Shown one piece after another: positions 14,324-22,571 of a stretch of 22,571 nt of DNA; the stretch's first letter is position 1, and each line of letters starts with the position of its first letter. The translations under genes were made by a program, and so were the position numbers. The stretch lies in the NCBI GenBank assembly GCA_016292575.1, contig JAEDIH010000014.1:1-22571 (forward strand), read 5' to 3'. Origin of the DNA: Clostridiaceae bacterium. Its GTDB lineage: Bacteria; Bacillota; Clostridia; Oscillospirales; Acutalibacteraceae. The notes under the pieces are model-generated. The model did not search any database. It saw only the letters and a program-made list of their open reading frames with translations, and had not been told where the DNA came from.

Positions 14324-15403
14324 ATGAACAAGGATTTTTTTGAAGCCGTAAAGCTTCTCGAAACAGAAAAAGGAATTTCCGCCGATTATATCTATGAAAA
14401 AATTAAAGCGGCGATAATTTCCGCAACAAAAAATCAGTACGGCAACCGTGACAATGTTGTCTGCGACATCGACCCCGAAAAGCAGACCATGAGCGTTTAT
14501 GTCAATATTGCGGTTGTTGACGAGGTCACCGAACCCTCTGCCGAAATGACTCTTGAAGAGGCAAGGAGCTATGATCCCAACGCGCAGGTCGGCTCGGTTG
14601 TTCAAATTAGCCTTGACCCGAAAAAGTTCGGACGCATTGTTGCCCAGACCGCAAAAAGCGTTATCCGTCAGGGTATCAGAGAGGCGGAAAGGGAGCTTGC
14701 CTCAAAGGAATTTCAGAACAGATATCAGGAGGTTGTTACCGCAAAGGTTCAGATGGTTGATACCGAAACGGGTGACGCCACTATTGAAATAGGCAGAGCA
14801 AACGCCTTCTTCCCGAAAGCCGATCAGCTTCCCAACGATAACCTCAAGCCCGGTCAGCTCATCAAGGTCTATGTTGCCTCAATCAAGGACGAGGGCACGA
14901 CCAGCTATGCAAGCATTTCAAGAAGACACCCCGGTCTTGTTAAGAGACTTTTTGAAACCGAGGTTCCCGAAATTTATGACGGCGTTGTTGAAATCATGTC
15001 CGTTTCAAGGGAGGCCGGCTCAAGAACAAAGATCGCGGTCTACAGCAAGGACGAAAACGTTGACGCCGTCGGCGCCTGCATCGGACAGAGGGGTCAGCGC
15101 GTCAATAACATTATAGATACCCTCGGCGGCGAAAAAATCGACATCGTCCGCTACAGCGAGGATCCCAAGGAATACATCGCCGCGTCGCTTGCACCGGCAC
15201 AGGTTCTCTCGGTAAGTATTGACGAGGAAAACCAGAAGAGCTGCCATGTTGTTGTTCCGGACAATCAGCTTTCGCTTGCAATCGGCAACAAGGGACAGAA
15301 TGTTCGCCTTGCCGCAAGGCTCACCGGCTGGAAGATTGACATCAAGCCCCAGAGCGCCGTTTCCGCAGCTGAGGAAGCCGCGCAGGAAAAAGAAGCAGAA
15401 TAA
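14324..15403 (+). CDS. nusA: Transcription termination/antitermination factor NusA
   Basis: The 359-aa product binds RNA polymerase and nascent RNA and controls pausing, termination and antitermination. Order of domains: N-terminal polymerase-binding domain (1-125, starting NKDFFEAVKLLETEKGIS), S1 domain (about 130-200), KH1 (about 230-290, with GACIGQRGQRVNNI) and KH2 (about 300-345, with LAIGNKGQNVRLAARLTGWKIDI). It ends in an acidic Ala/Glu tail and lacks the C-terminal repeats of E. coli NusA, as usual in Firmicutes. The likely Shine-Dalgarno AAAGGA lies about 12 bases before the ATG, longer than usual. The gene is 71 bases after rimP. Confidence 0.97.
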   Translation: MNKDFFEAVKLLETEKGISADYIYEKIKAAIISATKNQYGNRDNVVCDIDPEKQTMSVYVNIAVVDEVTEPSAEMTLEEARSYDPNAQVGSVVQISLDPKKFGRIVAQTAKSVIRQGIREAERELASKEFQNRYQEVVTAKVQMVDTETGDATIEIGRANAFFPKADQLPNDNLKPGQLIKVYVASIKDEGTTSYASISRRHPGLVKRLFETEVPEIYDGVVEIMSVSREAGSRTKIAVYSKDENVDAVGACIGQRGQRVNNIIDTLGGEKIDIVRYSEDPKEYIAASLAPAQVLSVSIDEENQKSCHVVVPDNQLSLAIGNKGQNVRLAARLTGWKIDIKPQSAVSAAEEAAQEKEAE

Positions 15404-15415
15404 GGAGTTTTGATT

Positions 15416-15703
15416 ATGCACACCAAAAAAGTTCCGATGCGCAAATGCCTCGGCTGCAATGAAATGCTTCCGAAGAAAGAGCTTGTAAGAGTTGTTAAAA
15501 CAAAAACCGGCGAGGGAGAGGACGATTACGAAATAAGCCTTGACCTGACCGGAAAAAAAGCCGGACGCGGAGCTTATGTGTGCAGAAAAGCTCAGTGCCT
15601 TGCTCTTGCAAGGAAGGCGAAGCGGCTTGAGCGGGCGCTTTCCTGCCGCATTCCCGATGAGGTCTATGACAGAATGGAGGAGGAGATGAGGGAAAGTGAA
15701 TGA
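15416..15703 (+). CDS. rnpM: RNase P modulator RnpM (YlxR)
   Basis: The 95-aa product has the YlxR/DUF448 signature: RKCLGCNEMLPKKELVRVV near the start and GRGAYVCRKAQC in the middle, with basic residues on the RNA-binding face. YlxR has been shown in B. subtilis to bind RNase P RNA and was renamed RnpM. The ATG at 15416 has AAGGAG eight bases upstream; a TTG at 15410 is too close to that site. It lies 12 bases after nusA and overlaps the next gene by eight bases. Confidence 0.93.
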   Translation: MHTKKVPMRKCLGCNEMLPKKELVRVVKTKTGEGEDDYEISLDLTGKKAGRGAYVCRKAQCLALARKAKRLERALSCRIPDEVYDRMEEEMRESE

Positions 15704-16022
15704 AAAAATTCTTTCGCTTTTCGGTCTTGCACGCAGGGCAGGCAGACTTGCTCCGGGTCATGACGCCGTTGTTGAAAGCATTGTTAAAAACAAAGCAAGA
15801 CTTTGTGTTCTTTGCCTTGAAGCTTCCGAACGTCTCGAAAGGGAAATCCGCCATGCCTGCTCGTATGACGGCAAGAACATACCCGTAATAAAAGCCGGCT
15901 TTTCAACCGGTGAACTTTCAAAAGCTATCGGCACAAAGGCTGCCGTTATTTCCGTAAACGACGAGGGCTTCTCCAAAAAGCTTTTGTCAATGCTTGAACA
16001 AGAGATACAGAGAAAGGAATGA
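15696..16022 (+). CDS. ylxQ: L7Ae-family RNA-binding protein YlxQ
   Basis: The 108-aa product has the L7Ae/L30e/S12e/Gadd45 fold: LGLARRAGRLAPGHDAVVESIVKNKARLCVLCLEAS, then IPVIKAGFSTGELSKAIG. Proteins of this family bind kink-turns in RNA; YlxQ is ribosome-associated and dispensable in B. subtilis. The GTG at 15696 has GAGGGA a few bases upstream and overlaps the rnpM stop. Only four bases separate it from infB. Confidence 0.9.
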   Translation: MNEKILSLFGLARRAGRLAPGHDAVVESIVKNKARLCVLCLEASERLEREIRHACSYDGKNIPVIKAGFSTGELSKAIGTKAAVISVNDEGFSKKLLSMLEQEIQRKE

Positions 16023-16026
16023 TCAT

Positions 16027-18528
16027 ATGCCGAGAGAAAAATACAGAGTCCATGAGGTTGCAAAGGATTTCGGTATCAACAGCAAAAAAATTCTTGAAAT
16101 CCTTGACGGCAACTCTCCGGAGCCGAGGAAGCACATGACGGCTCTTGAGGACGCGGAGCTTGATTTGATTTTTGATACTATTACAAAAGAAAACGAAGTT
16201 GAATCCTTTGATGAATACTTTGCCGCCGGCGAAAGGGAAAAAGCCGAAAAGCAGGCTGCGAAGGAAGCTGCTGAGGAAGAAAAGACCGAAGCGGCAGAAG
16301 AAACACCGGCAGAGGAACCGAAAAAGGCCGAAAAAGCCGCCAAAAAGCCGAAGGAAAAAGACGAGCCGAAAAAGGAAAAGGCAGCCGCAAAGAAGGAGAA
16401 AAAGTCCGAACCGGCAAAGGAAGAAAAGGCACCCAAAAAGCCCGAAAGCAAAAAGGAGGAAAAGCCGAAGACGGCAGCTGCTCCCGTTGCGCCCTCAAGG
16501 AAAGAGGAAAAGGCAAAGGAAAAGGCAAACAAGCCGCTTCAGGCACGCACCAAGGGCGAAAGGAAGCATGTTGACACAAGAAGCAGCAACGTTGACCTTG
16601 AAAAATACAATGAGCGCTACGAGCAGATTGCTCCGGCAAACAAGATGCGCGACATGGGCTCTTCAAAGCAGAAAATCAAGCAGAAGAGTCAGCAATACAG
16701 GAAGCAGGGCATGCGCTCCTCCAAGCGCGAGACGGAGGCCGAAAGACTCAAGAGAATTGCCGCCGAAAGGGCGAAAAAGCAGCTTGTTATCAAGGTTCCC
16801 GATGAAATCACCGTCGGCGAGCTTGCCTCAATGCTCAAGATGACTGCGTCCGAGGTTATCAAAAAGCTGTTCTCGCTCGGCGTCATGGCAACCGTCAACG
16901 AGGTTATTGACTATGACACTGCCGAAATTGTTGCAACCGAGCTTGGCGCAAAGGTTGAAAAGCAGGTTGTTGTTTCAATTGAAGACAGAATTATTGACGA
17001 CAGCGAGGACAAGGAGGAAGACCTTGTCAAGCGTGATCCGGTTGTTGTTGTCATGGGACACGTTGACCACGGCAAGACCTCCATTCTTGACGCTATCCGC
17101 AATACCGCCGTTACCGCAACCGAAGCAGGCGGAATCACTCAGCATATCGGTGCATACAGAGTTGAATGCAGCGGTCAGATGATAACTTTCCTTGACACAC
17201 CGGGTCATGCGGCGTTCACCTCGATGAGAGCAAGGGGCGCAATGGCAACCGATATCGCAGTTCTGGTTGTTGCCGCAGACGACGGAATCATGCCTCAGAC
17301 CATTGAAGCCATCAACCACGCAAAGGCTGCAAATATTCAGATTATCGTTGCCATCAACAAGATGGATAAGGAGGGCGCAAACCCCGAAAGAATCAAGCAG
17401 CAGCTTACCGAATATAACCTCGTTCCCGAAGAATGGGGCGGCGATACCATCTGCGTTCCCGTTTCCGCAAAGACCCAGATGGGTATTGATTCACTGCTTG
17501 AATCCATTCTCCTTGTTGCGGAAATGGCAGAGCTTAAAGCAAATCCGAACAGAGCCGCAAAGGGCGTTGTCATTGAAGCAAGGCTCGATAAGGGACGCGG
17601 TCCCGTTGCAACCTTGCTTGTTCAGAACGGCACGCTGCGTTCGGGCGATATCATCGTTGCAGGAACAGCAGTCGGTCGTGTCCGTGTGATGGTTAACGAA
17701 AAGGGCAGAAGACTCAAGGAAGCAGGCCCGTCCGTTCCCGTTGAAATCACCGGTCTTGCGGAAACGCCCAACGCCGGCGACAGCTTTGACGCCGTCTCGG
17801 ACGAAAAGCTTGCAAGGGAGCTTGTTGAACAGAGAAAGCAAAAGGAAAAGGAGGAGCAGTTCAAGGCATACCATAAGGTTACTCTTGATAACCTCTTCTC
17901 CTCGCTCAAGGAGGGCGAAATGAAGGAGCTCGATATCGTTGTCAAAGCCGATGTTCAGGGTTCGGTTGAAGCTGTTAAGCAGAACCTTGAAAAGCTTTCC
18001 AATGATGAAGTCCGTGTCCGTGTTATCCACGGCGGCGTCGGCGCAATCAATGACTCCGATGTCATGCTTGCAAACGTTTCAAACGCAATCATAGTCGGCT
18101 TCAATGTCCGCCCGGACGCAAACGCTCAGGCCTCTGCGGAGCGCGACGGCGTTGAAATGAGAATGTACCGTGTCATCTATGACTGCATTGAGGAGGTTGA
18201 AGCGGCAATGAAGGGCATGCTTGCCCCCAAGTTCCGCGAGGTTATGCTCGGCAAGGTCGAGGTCAGAACGGTTATGAACCTTTCCTCCGCAGGAAAAATA
18301 GCCGGCAGCTATGTGCTTGAGGGCAAGGTTACAAGGAACGCACAGATCCGTGTTGTCCGCGACGGAATTGTTATTGCGGAGGACGAGATTGCTTCCCTGC
18401 GCCGCTTCAAGGACGACGTTAAGGAGGTCGCCTCCGGCTTTGAGTGCGGAATCGGTCTTGCAAAGTTCAACGATATCAAGGAGGGCGACATTTTTGAAGC
18501 CTTCGTAATGGAAGAATACAGAGACTGA
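16027..18528 (+). CDS. infB: Translation initiation factor IF-2
   Basis: The 833-aa GTPase brings fMet-tRNA to the 30S subunit and promotes subunit joining. A short IF2_N helix bundle (about 5-30) is followed by a very Lys/Glu/Ala/Pro-rich disordered region (about 60-200) and a second IF2_N unit (about 258-310). The G domain carries GHVDHGKT (344-351), DTPGH (from Asp390) and NKMD (from Asn444). Domains II, III and IV follow, ending in the fMet-tRNA-binding barrel with SLRRFKDDVKEV and GLAKFNDIKEGD. The ATG at 16027 has AAAGGA eight bases upstream; an ATG 33 bases earlier lies inside ylxQ. Length and order are normal for the family. Confidence 0.98.
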   Translation: MPREKYRVHEVAKDFGINSKKILEILDGNSPEPRKHMTALEDAELDLIFDTITKENEVESFDEYFAAGEREKAEKQAAKEAAEEEKTEAAEETPAEEPKKAEKAAKKPKEKDEPKKEKAAAKKEKKSEPAKEEKAPKKPESKKEEKPKTAAAPVAPSRKEEKAKEKANKPLQARTKGERKHVDTRSSNVDLEKYNERYEQIAPANKMRDMGSSKQKIKQKSQQYRKQGMRSSKRETEAERLKRIAAERAKKQLVIKVPDEITVGELASMLKMTASEVIKKLFSLGVMATVNEVIDYDTAEIVATELGAKVEKQVVVSIEDRIIDDSEDKEEDLVKRDPVVVVMGHVDHGKTSILDAIRNTAVTATEAGGITQHIGAYRVECSGQMITFLDTPGHAAFTSMRARGAMATDIAVLVVAADDGIMPQTIEAINHAKAANIQIIVAINKMDKEGANPERIKQQLTEYNLVPEEWGGDTICVPVSAKTQMGIDSLLESILLVAEMAELKANPNRAAKGVVIEARLDKGRGPVATLLVQNGTLRSGDIIVAGTAVGRVRVMVNEKGRRLKEAGPSVPVEITGLAETPNAGDSFDAVSDEKLARELVEQRKQKEKEEQFKAYHKVTLDNLFSSLKEGEMKELDIVVKADVQGSVEAVKQNLEKLSNDEVRVRVIHGGVGAINDSDVMLANVSNAIIVGFNVRPDANAQASAERDGVEMRMYRVIYDCIEEVEAAMKGMLAPKFREVMLGKVEVRTVMNLSSAGKIAGSYVLEGKVTRNAQIRVVRDGIVIAEDEIASLRRFKDDVKEVASGFECGIGLAKFNDIKEGDIFEAFVMEEYRD

Positions 18529-18538
18529 TGTCCGCATT

Positions 18539-18563
18539 TCCGAACGATAAATATTTGTTCGGA
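18539..18563 (+). other. Hairpin between infB and rbfA
   Basis: TCCGAAC (18539-18545) pairs with GTTCGGA (18557-18563) over an AT-rich loop. The 3' arm runs into GGAGAAAGGA, the rbfA ribosome site. No T-run follows, so it is more likely to tune rbfA translation or mRNA processing than to terminate. Confidence 0.5.
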
Positions 18564-18580
18564 GAAAGGAATTTATTGCT

Positions 18581-18943
18581 ATGGCAGGTTTCAGAAAAGA
18601 CCGTGTGTCCGAGGACATACGCAGAGAAATAACCGCGCTTATCCGTGAGCTGAAAGACCCGCGCGTGAAAGATAAAATGCTCACCGTGGTGAGGGTCGAG
18701 GTCAGCCCCGACGCCTCATACGCAAAGGTTTTTGTCAGCGCCCTTTCCGGCGTTGAGGAGGCAAAGGAGGCTGTCAAAGGCCTCACCGCCGCAACGGGAC
18801 TCATTCGCCGCGAGGTTGGAAACCGCCTCCACCTGAGAAAAGCCCCGGACATTAAATTTATTGCGGACGATTCCGTTGAACAGGGAGTCAGGCTTTTTGA
18901 AAAGCTTGACAGAGCAAAAAGAGGAAGTCACGATGATAATTGA
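18581..18943 (+). CDS. rbfA: 30S ribosome-binding factor RbfA
   Basis: The 120-aa product is a KH-like cold-shock factor that binds the 30S subunit near helix 1 of 16S rRNA during late maturation. Visible features are RVSEDIRREITALIRELKDPRV at the start, VEVSPDASYAKVFVS in the middle strand, and IRREVGNRLHLRKAPDIKF near the end, all typical. GGAGAAAGGA precedes the ATG. It lies in the usual position after infB and overlaps nrnA by 11 bases. Confidence 0.97.
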   Translation: MAGFRKDRVSEDIRREITALIRELKDPRVKDKMLTVVRVEVSPDASYAKVFVSALSGVEEAKEAVKGLTAATGLIRREVGNRLHLRKAPDIKFIADDSVEQGVRLFEKLDRAKRGSHDDN

Positions 18944-19874
18944 TTTTTCGCGCGCTGTTTCGCTGTTACACGATAACGACAATTTTATCATTCTTACCCA
19001 CGCAAATCCTGACGGGGACACGCTCGGCGCAGGCTTTGCCCTGCTTTGCGCGCTCAGGAAGCTCGGAAAAAAGGCAAGACTTGTAAACAACGACCCGATA
19101 CCCGAAAAATATCGCTTTCTTGTCTCTGAGGGCGATGATTTTGAGGACGGCTTTGTCCTCAGCGTTGATGTTGCCGACGCCGTGTTGCTCGGCAATGACG
19201 TGCAAAGCAGATACGGCGCAGAGGTTTCCCTTGCCATTGACCACCATTCAACAAACAGGCTTTTTGCAAAGGAAAGCTATGTTGAGGGCGAAAGTGCCTC
19301 CGTTTGCGAGGTGGTGTATCTGCTCATAAAGGCGCTCGGCGTTGAGATTGACAGCTCCATTGCAACCCGGCTTTACACCGGCTGTTCCACCGATACCGGC
19401 TGCTTCCGCTACACTAATGTGACACCACGGACTCACCGCATTGCTGCCGAGCTTATTGAGCATGGCGCAAGGCACGGCGAGGTCAACGTGCGAATGTTTG
19501 AAACCAAAAAGCCGGGCTTTCTGAAGCTGCAGGGGCTTTGCATTTCCTCGCTTGAAATGTACTTTGCCGGCAGGGTCTGCGTAATAACCATAACGCAGAA
19601 AATGCTTAGAGACTGCGGCTGCGGCGAGGAGGACTGCGACGCGATAGTTGCGCTCTCACGCCAGATTGAGGGCGTTCGGGCAGGAATAACCTTTAAGGAA
19701 AAAAAGGACGGCACATATAAGGTCTCCGTCCGTACCCACGAAAGCCTTGACGCGGCACAGTTCTGCTCCGCGTTCGGCGGCGGCGGCCACGCAAGGGCGG
19801 CGGGCTGCCAGTTCGACTGTATGCTTGACGAAGCAAAGCGCCGCGTGATACATGAAATGGAAAAGTATTTCTGA
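18933..19874 (+). CDS. nrnA: DHH phosphoesterase NrnA (nano-RNase/pAp phosphatase)
   Basis: The 313-aa product degrades short RNA oligomers and, in many species, dephosphorylates pAp to AMP. The DHH domain shows HANPDGDTLG (23-32), a metal-site Asp in LSVDVAD (about 77-82) and DHHST (103-107). The DHHA1 domain has FGGGGHARAAG (about 285-295). Two CG/CGEEDC stretches near residue 230 are an insertion I would not expect to be catalytic. The ATG at 18933 follows AGAGGAAG and overlaps rbfA, implying translational coupling. An earlier in-frame ATG at 18861 lies deep in rbfA and is rejected. The gene sits between rbfA and truB, a common Firmicutes arrangement. Confidence 0.93.
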   Translation: MIIDFSRAVSLLHDNDNFIILTHANPDGDTLGAGFALLCALRKLGKKARLVNNDPIPEKYRFLVSEGDDFEDGFVLSVDVADAVLLGNDVQSRYGAEVSLAIDHHSTNRLFAKESYVEGESASVCEVVYLLIKALGVEIDSSIATRLYTGCSTDTGCFRYTNVTPRTHRIAAELIEHGARHGEVNVRMFETKKPGFLKLQGLCISSLEMYFAGRVCVITITQKMLRDCGCGEEDCDAIVALSRQIEGVRAGITFKEKKDGTYKVSVRTHESLDAAQFCSAFGGGGHARAAGCQFDCMLDEAKRRVIHEMEKYF

Positions 19875-19903
19875 GTAACCACTGATTACCTAAGGAGAAC
19901 AGA

Positions 19904-20797
19904 GTGAACGGTTTTGTTTTTGTTGATAAGCCTGAGGGCGACTCATCGTTTTTGGTGTGCGCAAAGGTCAGGCGCATTTTCTCCGCAAAAAAGAGCGGCC
20001 ACACCGGCACTCTTGACCCGATGGCAACGGGCGCAATGGTTGTTGCTCTCTCCGGGGCAACGCGGTTCATTGAGCTTCTGCCGGAAACGGGCAAGGCATA
20101 TAGAGCCGCTTTTCGCTTCGGGCTTGAGACCGATACGCTCGATATCACGGGGAACGTTCTTTCTTTCTGCGATGTCCCCGTGACCGAAAAGCAGCTTTCT
20201 TCCGTGCTTGCAAGGTTCAGGGGTGAAACAATGCAGCTTCCGCCGATGTATTCGGCGCTCAAAAAGAACGGCGTGCGCCTTTATGAGCTTGCTCGCAGGG
20301 GCGAAGAAATTCAGCGCGAAGCGAGGAGGATTAACATTTCTCAGCTTTCGCTTCTGTCATATGACGAAGAAAAACGGGAGGGTGAACTGTTCGTTGCCTG
20401 CTCCGCCGGAACCTATGTCCGCTCGCTGATTGCCGACATCGGCGAAGCGCTCGGAACAAAGGGCGTAATGACCGCGCTGCGGCGCACAAGTGCCAACGGC
20501 GTTGCTGTTGAAAACTGCCGCACACTTGAAGAGCTTGAAGCGCTCAAAAAGGCGGACGAGCTTTCCCGGGCGGTTGTTTCAATTCCGGACGCACTCTGCT
20601 TTAAAAGGTTGACCGTCAGCGCAAAGCAGGCAAGGCGCTTTGCAAACGGCGGCGAGCTTTTTCTTGAAAGAATCAATAAAACTGTTTCAGATGAAACGCT
20701 TTACAGCATATTTTCGCCCGAAAATGAATTTCTGGGCGTCGGCGTTACCGCTTTTTCATCGGGACTTCTCAAGCCGAAAAAAATAATCGGCAGATAA
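19904..20797 (+). CDS. truB: tRNA pseudouridine synthase TruB
   Basis: The 297-aa product converts U55 of tRNA to pseudouridine in the T-loop. The N-terminal catalytic region has VDKPEGDSS and GHTGTLDPMATG with nucleophile Asp38. The motif YSALKKNGVRLYELARRGEE and the SAGTYVRSLIADIGEALG motif follow. The last 70 residues form a PUA-like end. The GTG at 19904 has AAGGAG six bases upstream. It is 29 bases after nrnA and 45 before ribF. Confidence 0.96.
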   Translation: MNGFVFVDKPEGDSSFLVCAKVRRIFSAKKSGHTGTLDPMATGAMVVALSGATRFIELLPETGKAYRAAFRFGLETDTLDITGNVLSFCDVPVTEKQLSSVLARFRGETMQLPPMYSALKKNGVRLYELARRGEEIQREARRINISQLSLLSYDEEKREGELFVACSAGTYVRSLIADIGEALGTKGVMTALRRTSANGVAVENCRTLEELEALKKADELSRAVVSIPDALCFKRLTVSAKQARRFANGGELFLERINKTVSDETLYSIFSPENEFLGVGVTAFSSGLLKPKKIIGR

Positions 20798-20816
20798 AAG
20801 CGTAACAAAAATCATA

Positions 20817-20832
20817 CCTATTTTTCAATAGG
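20817..20832 (+). other. Small hairpin overlapping the ribF ribosome site
   Basis: CCTATT (20817-20822) pairs with AATAGG (20827-20832). The final GG is part of the GGAGGG Shine-Dalgarno that precedes the TTG start of ribF, so the stem could limit ribF translation. The stem is only six pairs and weak. I see no FMN riboswitch here. Confidence 0.35.
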
Positions 20833-20842
20833 AGGGTCTGAG

Positions 20843-21790
20843 TTGTTTATAACGGACAAAAAACTGTGCGGCAACTGCATTTTGGCTCTCGGAAATTTTG
20901 ACGGGATCCACAAGGGACACAGAGCCGTGCTCCAAAAAGCATTGAGGGAGGCAAAGGCGCGCGGTCTTGTTCCGGCGGTTCTGCTGTTTAACGAGCACCC
21001 CAAAAAGGTGCTTTTCGGTTCCGCTCCCCCGCAGCTTATCACAAAAAGCGATAAGGAAAGTCAGCTTTTGCAGATGGGCTTTTCGCTTGTCACCGTCCCT
21101 TTTTCCGAGATTCAAAACCTCTCCTGCAGGGATTTTTTGACAAAGATTTATTGTTCGCTTAATGTCCGCGCGATATCCTGCGGATATAACTACCGTTTCG
21201 GAAAGGACGCAAAAGGCGACGCCGGAACGCTCGAAAAGGAATGTAAAAACTTAGGAATAGCTCTTTTCGTTGCAAAGGAGCAGAAATATAAAAACGAGCC
21301 GGTCAGCTCCACACGCATTCGCGCCGCTCTGATGAACGGAGAAGTCCGGGAAGCGAACGCAATGCTCGGCAGGGAGTTTTCCTATTGCCTTGAGGTTGTC
21401 AGCGGCGACAGGCGCGGAAGATTGCTCGGTTTTCCAACCATCAATCAGTTCTTTCCGGAAAACTTTGTAAGGCTCAGGCGCGGCGTTTACGTTTCAAAGG
21501 TCTGCCTTTCCGGTCGCAGCTACGCAGGCGTTACGAATATCGGCGTGCGCCCGACTGTTGACGGCGAAAGCTTCCGGAGCGAAACCTGTATTCTCGGCTT
21601 TTCCGGCGATCTTTACGGCGCAAGGGTCGAGGTTTTTCTGCTGGACTTTTTGCGCGATGAACAAAAATTTGACAGTATTGACGCTCTGACGCAGGCAATA
21701 GGTCGCGACGCCGAAAGAGCAGTTGAAATTTTTAACCGTTTTGAACAAGACCGGACAAAGGAAGAAAAAAATGAACAAGTTGAATGTTAA
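20843..21790 (+). CDS. ribF: Bifunctional riboflavin kinase/FAD synthetase RibF
   Basis: The 315-aa enzyme makes FMN from riboflavin and then FAD. The N-terminal nucleotidyltransferase domain (about 1-180) has LGNFDGIHKGHR (16-27), FNEHPKKVL and the PVSSTRIRAAL motif. The C-terminal kinase domain (about 185-305) has GRLLGFPTIN, RGVYV and TNIGVRPTV. The start is a TTG chosen because GGAGGG lies about eight bases upstream; no ATG fits. It ends inside the HAD gene (20-base overlap). Confidence 0.95.
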   Translation: MFITDKKLCGNCILALGNFDGIHKGHRAVLQKALREAKARGLVPAVLLFNEHPKKVLFGSAPPQLITKSDKESQLLQMGFSLVTVPFSEIQNLSCRDFLTKIYCSLNVRAISCGYNYRFGKDAKGDAGTLEKECKNLGIALFVAKEQKYKNEPVSSTRIRAALMNGEVREANAMLGREFSYCLEVVSGDRRGRLLGFPTINQFFPENFVRLRRGVYVSKVCLSGRSYAGVTNIGVRPTVDGESFRSETCILGFSGDLYGARVEVFLLDFLRDEQKFDSIDALTQAIGRDAERAVEIFNRFEQDRTKEEKNEQVEC

Positions 21791-22451
21791 AGCAGTATTT
21801 TTTGATTTTGACGATACCCTGCAAAGCAGGAAAGGCGCCTACCGCATCTATTGCGAAAACTTTTTGACCAAGTATTTTCCTCACATCTCAAACGAGGAAA
21901 GAGAAAAAAAGCTTGATGAAATGGAGGAGCACGTTGACGGTGGCTACAAGGACAGGGAGGTCTACTTCCCGGAGCTTATAGAGCTTTGGAGCTGGAAAAA
22001 CCATCCGCCGATGCAGGAGCTTTACGACTCCTTTAACTATGATTACGGAAAAAACGTAGATATGCTTCCCGGCGCAGTCGATGTTCTCAAGGAGGTCAAG
22101 CGCCGCGGCTATATCCTCGGCGCAATAACAAACGGCGTGTCCTCTTTGCAGAATCTCAAGCTTGACACGGCCGGGATAAGAGACCTCTTTGACGTTGTTG
22201 TGGTTTCGGGCGATATCGGCATATATAAGCCTGACCGACGCATTTTTGACGAGGCGGTAAGACGCGCCGGAGTCAAAAACAAAGAAAGCCTTTTTGTCGG
22301 CGATCACCCGGTCAACGATGTTGAGGGCGCACTCGGCGCAGGAATGCAGGTTATAAGAATGAATTACGGCGATTTCAAGGGCAAGGGACTCGGCAAGGCG
22401 GGCGTTGCCGCCGAGCTTGAGGATATCCGCGACGTTTTGAAATATATCTGA
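21771..22451 (+). CDS. HAD-superfamily hydrolase
   Basis: The 226-aa product is a HAD phosphatase. Motif I is FDFDDTL (nucleophile Asp12, acid Asp14), motif II ITNG, motif III the Lys in IYKPD, and motif IV GDHPVND. The cap inserted after motif I is a helical C1 cap (about 18-95, with YCENFLTKYFPHISNEERE). These fit the YjjG/phosphoglycolate phosphatase-like group, which act on nucleotides or sugar phosphates; the substrate cannot be read from sequence. The ATG at 21771 has AAAGGA upstream and overlaps the end of ribF by 20 bases, so it is co-translated with the operon. An ATG at 21723 in the same frame is less well placed. Confidence 0.9.
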   Translation: MNKLNVKAVFFDFDDTLQSRKGAYRIYCENFLTKYFPHISNEEREKKLDEMEEHVDGGYKDREVYFPELIELWSWKNHPPMQELYDSFNYDYGKNVDMLPGAVDVLKEVKRRGYILGAITNGVSSLQNLKLDTAGIRDLFDVVVVSGDIGIYKPDRRIFDEAVRRAGVKNKESLFVGDHPVNDVEGALGAGMQVIRMNYGDFKGKGLGKAGVAAELEDIRDVLKYI

Positions 22452-22536
22452 GCTGCCGGAGCGCGCGGTATACTCCGCACAAGGCACCCCGTGCAGACCG
22501 CAGCAGTATAAATCTTTCGGAAAAGGAGAAATTGAA

Positions 22537-22571
22537 GTGATTTGTAACCACTGTTTTTCGCAAATACCCGA
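22537..22571 (+). CDS. Start of a CxxC-containing protein (partial)
   Basis: A GTG at 22537 with AAAGGAG eight bases upstream opens a frame reading MICNHCFSQIP before the window ends. The CxxC pair right at the N-terminus suggests a zinc-ribbon protein, but only 11 codons are present. The 85 bases between the HAD gene and this start show no clear terminator. Confidence 0.55.
   Translation, partial: MICNHCFSQIP

Noticed and set aside
16023..16532. 169-codon Phe/Ser-rich minus-strand open frame
   Set aside because: It is a mirror of the Lys/Glu/Ala-rich part of infB, whose codon bias keeps the opposite strand free of stops.
18079..18852. 257-codon minus-strand open frame
   Set aside because: It is antisense to the end of infB and the start of rbfA, both unambiguous genes.
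20798..20842. FMN riboswitch before ribF
   Set aside because: The gap is only 45 bases, far too short for an FMN aptamer, and holds just one small stem.

Overview
The window looks like chromosome from a Gram-positive gut-type Clostridia bacterium, probably of the Oscillospirales/Ruminococcaceae kind. This is inferred from several things: strong AGGAGG-type ribosome binding sites, use of ATG, GTG and TTG starts, the Firmicutes-style rimP-nusA-rnpM-ylxQ-infB-rbfA order, a short NusA, and secreted proteins with clostridial signal peptides and Cys-rich tails. No rRNA, tRNA, CRISPR array, phage gene or transposase gene is visible.

Region 1 (1-1600, plus) holds the last codons of dnaK and a complete dnaJ, closed by a terminator. 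The dnaK-dnaJ gap is enlarged by a 174-bp MITE-like element with 19-bp imperfect terminal inverted repeats and a TA duplication.

Region 2 (about 1677-10082, minus) is an accessory envelope cluster. In transcription order it encodes a stand-alone degenerate receiver protein, an SPFH protein with zinc ribbons (YdjI-like), a DUF4428 protein with a YGAPQAP repeat tract, a TM2-domain gene with an unclear 5' end, and a lipoprotein followed by a terminator. It continues with a zinc-ribbon membrane protein (YdjG-like), a TPM-domain membrane protein (YdjH-like), a small conserved protein of unknown function, and a secreted beta-helix-like protein with a distinctive Cys-rich C-terminus. YdjG, YdjH and YdjI partner PspA in the Bacillus subtilis membrane-stress operon. 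Here the same three families occur without a visible PspA and with several extra members.

Region 3 (10258-13492, minus) is a three-gene signalling operon whose start and stop codons overlap: a multi-pass membrane sensor with an unrecognisable kinase domain, a soluble PAS-histidine kinase, and a NarL-type response regulator. It lies directly upstream of the envelope cluster and is the obvious candidate regulator. The promoter between them lacks a -35 box and carries two GGGTGCA direct repeats.

Region 4 (13652-22571, plus) starts at a good promoter divergent from the sensor operon, followed by a rimP-leader-like hairpin. It is the conserved transcription/translation operon rimP, nusA, rnpM (ylxR), ylxQ, infB, rbfA, nrnA, truB and ribF, extended by a HAD hydrolase gene. 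The first codons of a Cys-containing protein run off the right edge. These genes serve 30S maturation, transcription elongation control, initiation, nano-RNA turnover, tRNA pseudouridylation and flavin synthesis.
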